This document shows positions 59,625 through 64,000 of a stretch of 64,000 bases of DNA, piece after piece. Both the position numbers and the translations under genes were made by a program. The notes beneath the pieces are model-generated. The model was not told the origin of the DNA and did no database searches. It saw only the letters and a list, made by a program, of their open reading frames with translations. Source of the stretch: G963678255 sp963678255 (GTDB lineage Bacteria > Cloacimonadota > Cloacimonadia > Cloacimonadales > WRIO01); the NCBI GenBank assembly GCA_963678255.2, contig CAXXTW010000001.1, positions 992,001 through 1,056,000 of the forward strand, in the 5' to 3' direction. Each line of letters starts with the position of its first letter. The stretch's first letter is position 1.

Positions 59625-60741
59625 ATGGATTTTCAGGAATTTAGTAGAGAAATTTTTGAGACAAATAAAAAAATAGAGGAACTACGGAGGTTTCTTTGAC
59701 CGGGGAAAACTAGAGAATCAAATCAGAACTCTTGAAGAGATTATGCATGATCCTAATTTTTGGAATGATCAGAATAAGGCAAAAAAGGTCACAAAGGACG
59801 CCTCAATATTAAAGAGTCAAATCGATAAAGACAACCAATTAATTGCTATCCGTGATGATTTAAGCACCTATGTCTCAATATTAGGAGAAGATTGGAATGA
59901 GGAATTATTCTCAGAAGCTTTAGAATATTATAAGACTCATTTGGAATTTATTGATAAAACAGAAGTTCAGATCTTATTAAATGGTAAATATGATCACAAT
60001 GATGCATTATTAACCATACATCCTGGAGCAGGTGGCACAGAATCACAGGATTGGGCTGAAATGCTTTTAAGAATGTATAATCGCTGGGCAGAAAGATCAG
60101 GTTTTAGTTTTAAGATCGTTGATTATCTTCCAGGAGAAGAAGCAGGTGTAAAAAGTGCAACAATAGAAATTTCAGGAGATTATGCTTTTGGATATTTAAA
60201 ATGTGAAGCAGGGGTTCATCGATTGGTTCGAATTTCACCCTTTAATGCCCAAGGCAAACGTCAGACTTCATTTACTTCAATTTTCGTCTATCCTATGATT
60301 GACGATGATATTGAAGTTGAGATAAATATATCAGATTTGAAAATTGATACTTATCGAGCTAGCGGAGCAGGTGGTCAACATGTAAATACTACAGATTCAG
60401 CAGTAAGAATTACACATTTACCTAGTGGAATTGTAGTTCAATGTCAAAATGAACGTTCTCAAATTCAAAACAGAGATAAAGCTATGGTCATGCTAAAGTC
60501 AAGACTTTTTCAGCTTTATGAACAGCAACGTGAAAAAGAACGAGCTGAACAGGACAGTGTTAAAACTGAGATTGGGTGGGGCAATCAGATACGTTCTTAT
60601 GTCTTCCAACCTTATCAGATGGTAAAAGATCATCGGACAAATTTTGAGATTGGGAATACAGATATCGTGATGGACGGAGAATTAGATGGTTATATTAATG
60701 CTTATCTTAAAATGTCTGCTAAGAATAAAATGGATAAGTAA
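59625..60741 (+). CDS. prfB: Peptide chain release factor 2, with programmed +1 frameshift
   Basis: RF2 of 371 residues made from two frames. The first 24 codons start at ATG 59625 (AGGAGA upstream) and reach an in-frame TGA at 59697-59699. After a +1 shift at CTT the second frame continues from GAC (59698) to 60741. The stop-codon recognition tripeptide SPF is in RISPFNAQGKRQTS. The peptidyl-hydrolysis GGQ motif is in RASGAGGQHVNTTDSAV. It reads UGA and UAA. The internal UGA makes RF2 control its own synthesis. The gene is followed 6 bases later by uppS. Confidence 0.97.
59685..59700 (+). promoter_or_regulatory. prfB programmed frameshift site
   Basis: CGGAGG (59685-59690), an internal Shine-Dalgarno, lies three bases before CTT TGA C (59694-59700), the same spacing as in E. 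coli prfB. All three elements of the classic autoregulatory site are present: the SD, the slippery CUU, and UGA followed by C. Confidence 0.96.
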
Positions 60742-60747
60742 CTTATT

Positions 60748-61482
60748 ATGAAATATGAAGATATATTAAAAGACTTGGACAGAACAAATCTTCCTCGTCA
60801 TATAGCCGTGATCATGGATGGAAATGGTCGTTGGGCAAAAAAAAGAGGGGCAAGCCGATTATTAGGTCATAAAAATGGAGTAGCATCTGTTCGCTCTATC
60901 GTGGAAGCCTGTGTTGATATAAAACTGGAATATTTGACTATATACGCTTTTTCAACTGAGAATTGGTCACGCCCTGAAGATGAAGTCAAAGGTTTGTTTA
61001 AGTTGATATTAAATTCGTTACTTGATGAGCTAGAAGATTTAGGCAGAAAAAATATTAAAGTACAGTTTATTGGAACGGATTTAGGCTTGAATGAAGATTA
61101 TCGAAATAAACTATTGACAGAAAGTCAAAAGACATGGGGTAATACAGGGTTAAATTTTAACATAGCTTTTAATTATGGTGGTCGTCTAGAGATGATCGAT
61201 GCAGTGAAGAAAATCTCACAATTAGTGAAAGAAAATAAAATTGAACCAGATCAGATAAATTCAAAATTGATAGAAGCTTATCTTTACACAGCCAATATGC
61301 CAGACCCTGATTTGGTGATCAGAACGAGTGGAGAAAAAAGGCTTTCAAATTTTTTAATCTGGCAAACAGCCTATGCAGAACTATATTTTACAGATGTTTT
61401 ATGGCCAGATTTCAGAAAAGATGGTTTTATTGAAGCTATTGTAGAATATCAAAGAAGACAAAGAAGGTTTGGAGGCATTTAG
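60748..61482 (+). CDS. uppS: Isoprenyl transferase (undecaprenyl diphosphate synthase)
   Basis: 244 residues. PRHIAVIMDGNGRWAKKRG is the cis-prenyltransferase signature with the catalytic aspartate. LTIYAFSTENWSRP and the C-terminal PDPDLVIRTSGEKRLSNF with WQTAYAELYFTDVLWPDF complete the substrate site. It makes the C55 lipid carrier for peptidoglycan and LPS sugars. The stop overlaps the next start by one base (TAGTG), coupling it to cdsA, a gene order conserved in many bacteria. Confidence 0.97.
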   Translation: MKYEDILKDLDRTNLPRHIAVIMDGNGRWAKKRGASRLLGHKNGVASVRSIVEACVDIKLEYLTIYAFSTENWSRPEDEVKGLFKLILNSLLDELEDLGRKNIKVQFIGTDLGLNEDYRNKLLTESQKTWGNTGLNFNIAFNYGGRLEMIDAVKKISQLVKENKIEPDQINSKLIEAYLYTANMPDPDLVIRTSGEKRLSNFLIWQTAYAELYFTDVLWPDFRKDGFIEAIVEYQRRQRRFGGI

Positions 61483-62270
61483 TGAATTTAATAAAGCGTG
61501 TGATTGTAGCGATATTATTTATTCCCTTGTTATTATGGGTTTATTATAAAGGAGAAGTTTATCTGTTATCATTTCTTTCTTTAATTTCAGTATTATCAGC
61601 ATGGGAAATGCGTGCAATGTTTAAACAAAAAGAGACAGTTATTATGAGGTCTGTGATACCTTTAACACTAATGACGATGATTTCTATGGCAATTTATTCT
61701 AATACTATGGTTGTGATCACTTTAATAGTAGGAATGATAATTACAGGAGTAGAGAATGTTTTATTTAATAAACTTGAAGGTGCAGTTAACAGAATATCCT
61801 CATCATTGTTTATAATGATCTACACAGGTTTAACCTACGGTTTGATCTATAGAATTCATCTTTTACCTTCTGGTTATGTTTTACTACCAGTCTTAGCAGT
61901 AATGATATGGATCACAGATACAATGGCTTATGCAGTGGGGATGACTCTAGGAAGACATCGAGGTATCTTTCAATGCAGTCCCAAAAAATCAATAGAAGGA
62001 TTTATTGGTGGAATAGTATTTGCCTTAATTTTTTCCTATATCAGTACTCTGATTTTTCCTGCTCACATATCTATTAAATCAGCAATTTTTATTGGGTTAA
62101 CTGTAGGGATAATAGGTCAGTTTGGAGATTTGTTTGAGTCAGTATTGAAACGAGATTTTGGGGTGAAAGACAGTTCACATCTCATTCCTGGGCATGGTGG
62201 AATATTGGATCGTTTTGACAGTTTAATAATATCGGCACCAATATTTTATTTTTTAATGTTATTATTTTAA
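61482..62270 (+). CDS. cdsA: Phosphatidate cytidylyltransferase
   Basis: 262 residues with about seven or eight hydrophobic membrane helices, starting with GTG overlapping the uppS stop. The C-terminal signature is SPKKSIEGFIGGIVFALIFS and later FGDLFESVLKRDFGVKDSS with the family's GHGGILDRFDS. It makes CDP-diacylglycerol from phosphatidate and CTP at the inner membrane for phospholipid synthesis. Confidence 0.96.
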   Translation: MNLIKRVIVAILFIPLLLWVYYKGEVYLLSFLSLISVLSAWEMRAMFKQKETVIMRSVIPLTLMTMISMAIYSNTMVVITLIVGMIITGVENVLFNKLEGAVNRISSSLFIMIYTGLTYGLIYRIHLLPSGYVLLPVLAVMIWITDTMAYAVGMTLGRHRGIFQCSPKKSIEGFIGGIVFALIFSYISTLIFPAHISIKSAIFIGLTVGIIGQFGDLFESVLKRDFGVKDSSHLIPGHGGILDRFDSLIISAPIFYFLMLLF

Positions 62271-62280
62271 AGGAGAAATC

Positions 62281-63840
62281 ATGAAATTTAAAAATATATT
62301 TTCTTTAGTACTTTTAGTCATTTTTACTTCTTTAAGTTTATATTCTATCAATATGAATTTATTTAAAAAAGATATACCTACTGACACAAAAGAGTCAGAA
62401 GAGGAATTAGCCGTAGATTCGTTGTATCAAATTATTGAATATCAGGATGTAAGAATAGATTCGATGCAGTCAGTGATAGATAGTTTATTATGTTTAGTTG
62501 ATTCATTAAGTCAGCAAAGCGAGATTACCGAAGATCAATATAGCGAAGGTTATCATTTTGAATTACCAGAAAAGTACAGTTTTTGTGGACGAGAAGTAGA
62601 TTTGAAGAATGAGAGAATTCGTAGTAAACTTCAAACCATTTTAGATTATGAAATCAAGAAAGCATATAAATTTATCCCTCGAAGCACAACATATTTTCCC
62701 TATTTTGATTCAGTGATTTCAACCTATGATCTTCATCCAGATATTAAGTATTTAGCTGTAGCTGAGAGTTATTTAAGCTATATGGCATATTCAAGTGTAG
62801 GAGCTGCAGGTATATGGCAATTTATGCCAGGTACAGCCAAGATGTTTAATTTAACAATAAATGATTATCTTGATGAAAGAAGAAATGTATTAAAGGCTAC
62901 TGATGCAGCATGCAGATATTTGATTAATAGCAATAATTATTTATCTCAAAAGGGCATCAATGATTGGTTATTGGTTTTAGCCAGTTATAACGCAGGCATG
63001 GGCAATATTACCAAGGTGGTCAGTGAACAGAATGCGAATGATTTTTTTTCATTGATCATGCGACATGATGAGACAAATGATTATATTTGGAGAGCAATAG
63101 CCATCAAGATAATCTTTGAACATGAAGAAGAAATTTTTGGGAAAGCTTTTAACAGAGACCCCAATATTTTAGAGAGTAATTATGTAGCCGAGGTAAAATT
63201 AAACGGTTATCATGAGTTAAATGATTGGGCAGCAGCTCAAGGGACGAACATTAGTAAGGTATGGGAATTGAATCCATGGATAAAGATCTCAAAAAAAAGA
63301 GTAGGTCGTTATTCAAAACTGAATAAATTAATTTTACCTCCAGGCGAATACAAGATATTAATTCCTCGTGATGCAATGGCAGACAGCATAAAAGTAGCTC
63401 AAGTGGAGTATGTCTTTTTACAGAAATCATCAGCTCCAGCAACTAAAACAGATTATATAACTCATAAAGTTAAAAAAGGAGAGACATTAACACTCATTGC
63501 AAAGAAATATGGTGTGACCATCTCTCAGATAAAACAATGGAATCATATCAGAAGAAATAAATTAAAAAGCGGGATGCGCTTAAAAATCAACCGAGAAGTT
63601 TATCAGGATTCTTTAGCCACAGATACAGAGATTGTAAAAAATGCAACAGATAAACCTAATAATTCATTAGTTAAACAGAAGCAAACATACATTGTAAAAA
63701 GCGGAGACACTATCTCTAAAATATCCAGAAAGATAGGGATATCTCAGGAAGATTTGATTGAAAAGAATGGATTAAAAACAAAAAAAGTAAAAGGCGCAAT
63801 TTTAGTGAATATTCAAAAGGGACAGGTATTATATTACTAA
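62281..63840 (+). CDS. mltD: Membrane-bound lytic transglycosylase, MltD-like, with LysM repeats
   Basis: 519 residues. An N-terminal hydrophobic segment (about 1-22) is a signal peptide or anchor without a clear lipobox, followed by an acidic linker. The SLT domain (about 140-280) has the catalytic glutamate in LAVAESYLS, plus SSVGAAGIWQFMPGTAK and LASYNAGMGNI. Two LysM peptidoglycan-binding repeats lie near the C-terminus (THKVKKGETLTLIAKKYGV and YIVKSGDTISKISRKIGIS). It cleaves murein to anhydromuropeptides. It begins 10 bases after cdsA, and its stop overlaps the next start. Confidence 0.92.
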   Translation: MKFKNIFSLVLLVIFTSLSLYSINMNLFKKDIPTDTKESEEELAVDSLYQIIEYQDVRIDSMQSVIDSLLCLVDSLSQQSEITEDQYSEGYHFELPEKYSFCGREVDLKNERIRSKLQTILDYEIKKAYKFIPRSTTYFPYFDSVISTYDLHPDIKYLAVAESYLSYMAYSSVGAAGIWQFMPGTAKMFNLTINDYLDERRNVLKATDAACRYLINSNNYLSQKGINDWLLVLASYNAGMGNITKVVSEQNANDFFSLIMRHDETNDYIWRAIAIKIIFEHEEEIFGKAFNRDPNILESNYVAEVKLNGYHELNDWAAAQGTNISKVWELNPWIKISKKRVGRYSKLNKLILPPGEYKILIPRDAMADSIKVAQVEYVFLQKSSAPATKTDYITHKVKKGETLTLIAKKYGVTISQIKQWNHIRRNKLKSGMRLKINREVYQDSLATDTEIVKNATDKPNNSLVKQKQTYIVKSGDTISKISRKIGISQEDLIEKNGLKTKKVKGAILVNIQKGQVLYY

Positions 63841-64000
63841 TGAATTTAACAAGGCAGATGATAGAAGAAGACTTAGAAGCAGTATATCAGATAGAATTGG
63901 AGAATGAATTTGATACATGGCCATTTTCTGCTTTCAAAATTGCTTTTAGTATGGAAGATTCTTATGTTATGATTCATCCAGAAACCTTTGCAATAATTGG
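63840..64000 (+). CDS. rimI: GNAT acetyltransferase, probable RimI (C-terminus beyond window)
   Basis: An open frame starts at ATG 63840, overlapping the preceding stop as TAATG, and runs off the right edge after 53 codons. LTRQMIEEDLEAVYQIELEN, then TWPFSAFKIAF, match the first helices of the ribosomal-protein-S18-alanine N-acetyltransferase RimI. The acetyl-CoA binding part lies outside the window, so the assignment rests on the N-terminal pattern only. Confidence 0.7.
   Translation, partial: MNLTRQMIEEDLEAVYQIELENEFDTWPFSAFKIAFSMEDSYVMIHPETFAII

Overview
The window is AT-rich (roughly one third G+C by eye) and comes from a Gram-negative bacterium. Lipid A genes (lpxD, an lpxC-fabZ fusion, lpxA), skp, a heptose kinase, a family 9 heptosyltransferase and a flagellar L-ring gene all imply an outer membrane. 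Four very large secreted proteins end in the same FlgD-like/type IX-type sorting tail built around NYPNPFNP. That tail, the fused lpxC-fabZ, the TPR histidine kinase, the SBBP-repeat protein and the C25 (gingipain-like) relatives point to the FCB superphylum. An uncultured Cloacimonadota-like lineage is my best guess; Delongbacteria or Marinimicrobia relatives are possible. The lineage is an inference from gene content, not a phylogeny.

Layout. 1-6.0 kb: partial SBBP-repeat surface protein, a small protein with a duplicated unknown domain, a TetR regulator with a near-consensus self-overlapping promoter/operator, a RAYT-type REP transposase truncated against tRNA-Ala, and a TPR histidine kinase whose last codons lie inside that tRNA. 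6.3-14 kb: RRM RNA-binding protein, DUF512 radical-SAM protein, a 1010-residue secreted repeat protein, a Nei/Fpg-like glycosylase lacking the usual N-terminal proline, glutathione peroxidase and an HddA-type heptose kinase. 14-17.2 kb: an LRR-Roc-COR (Roco) GTPase with a TIR-like C-terminal domain, split by a frameshift at a five-base homopolymer and carrying almost identical DNA-level LRR repeats. 17.7-20.5 kb: anaerobic ribonucleotide reductase nrdD-nrdG. 20.9-23.9 kb: flagellar cluster flgF-flgG-flgA-flgH without flgI. 24-31.4 kb: heptosyltransferase, guanine deaminase, a REC-PAS-HWE/HisKA_2 kinase and umuDC. 31.5-34.2 kb: tightly packed M42 peptidase, methyltransferase and Ppx/GppA phosphatase. 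34.3-50.7 kb: three tandem C25-like genes of about 5.4 kb each; the first two form a gene-conversion mosaic with duplicated terminators. 50.8-54.5 kb: skp-lpxD-lpxC/fabZ-lpxA. 54.6-64 kb: SRAP protein, chemotaxis receptor, trmB, dgt, prfB with the classic programmed +1 frameshift, uppS, cdsA, an mltD-like transglycosylase and the start of rimI.

How the parts work together. Much of the window builds or decorates the envelope: lipid A (lpxD/C/A with fabZ), heptose supply and transfer (hddA, family 9 transferase), phospholipid and undecaprenyl lipid supply (cdsA, uppS), outer-membrane protein chaperoning (skp), murein turnover (mltD-like), flagellar rod and rings, and large secreted proteins sharing one sorting tail. 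A second theme is anaerobic DNA metabolism and repair (nrdDG, dgt, umuDC, SRAP, Nei-like).

The least explained items are the Roco/TIR-like gene with its hypervariable LRR block and frameshift, the C25 array that has lost the canonical GHG histidine motif, a three-stem palindromic element at 2371-2446, and short dispersed intergenic repeats. I see no CRISPR array, no rRNA genes, no complete insertion sequence and no prophage.
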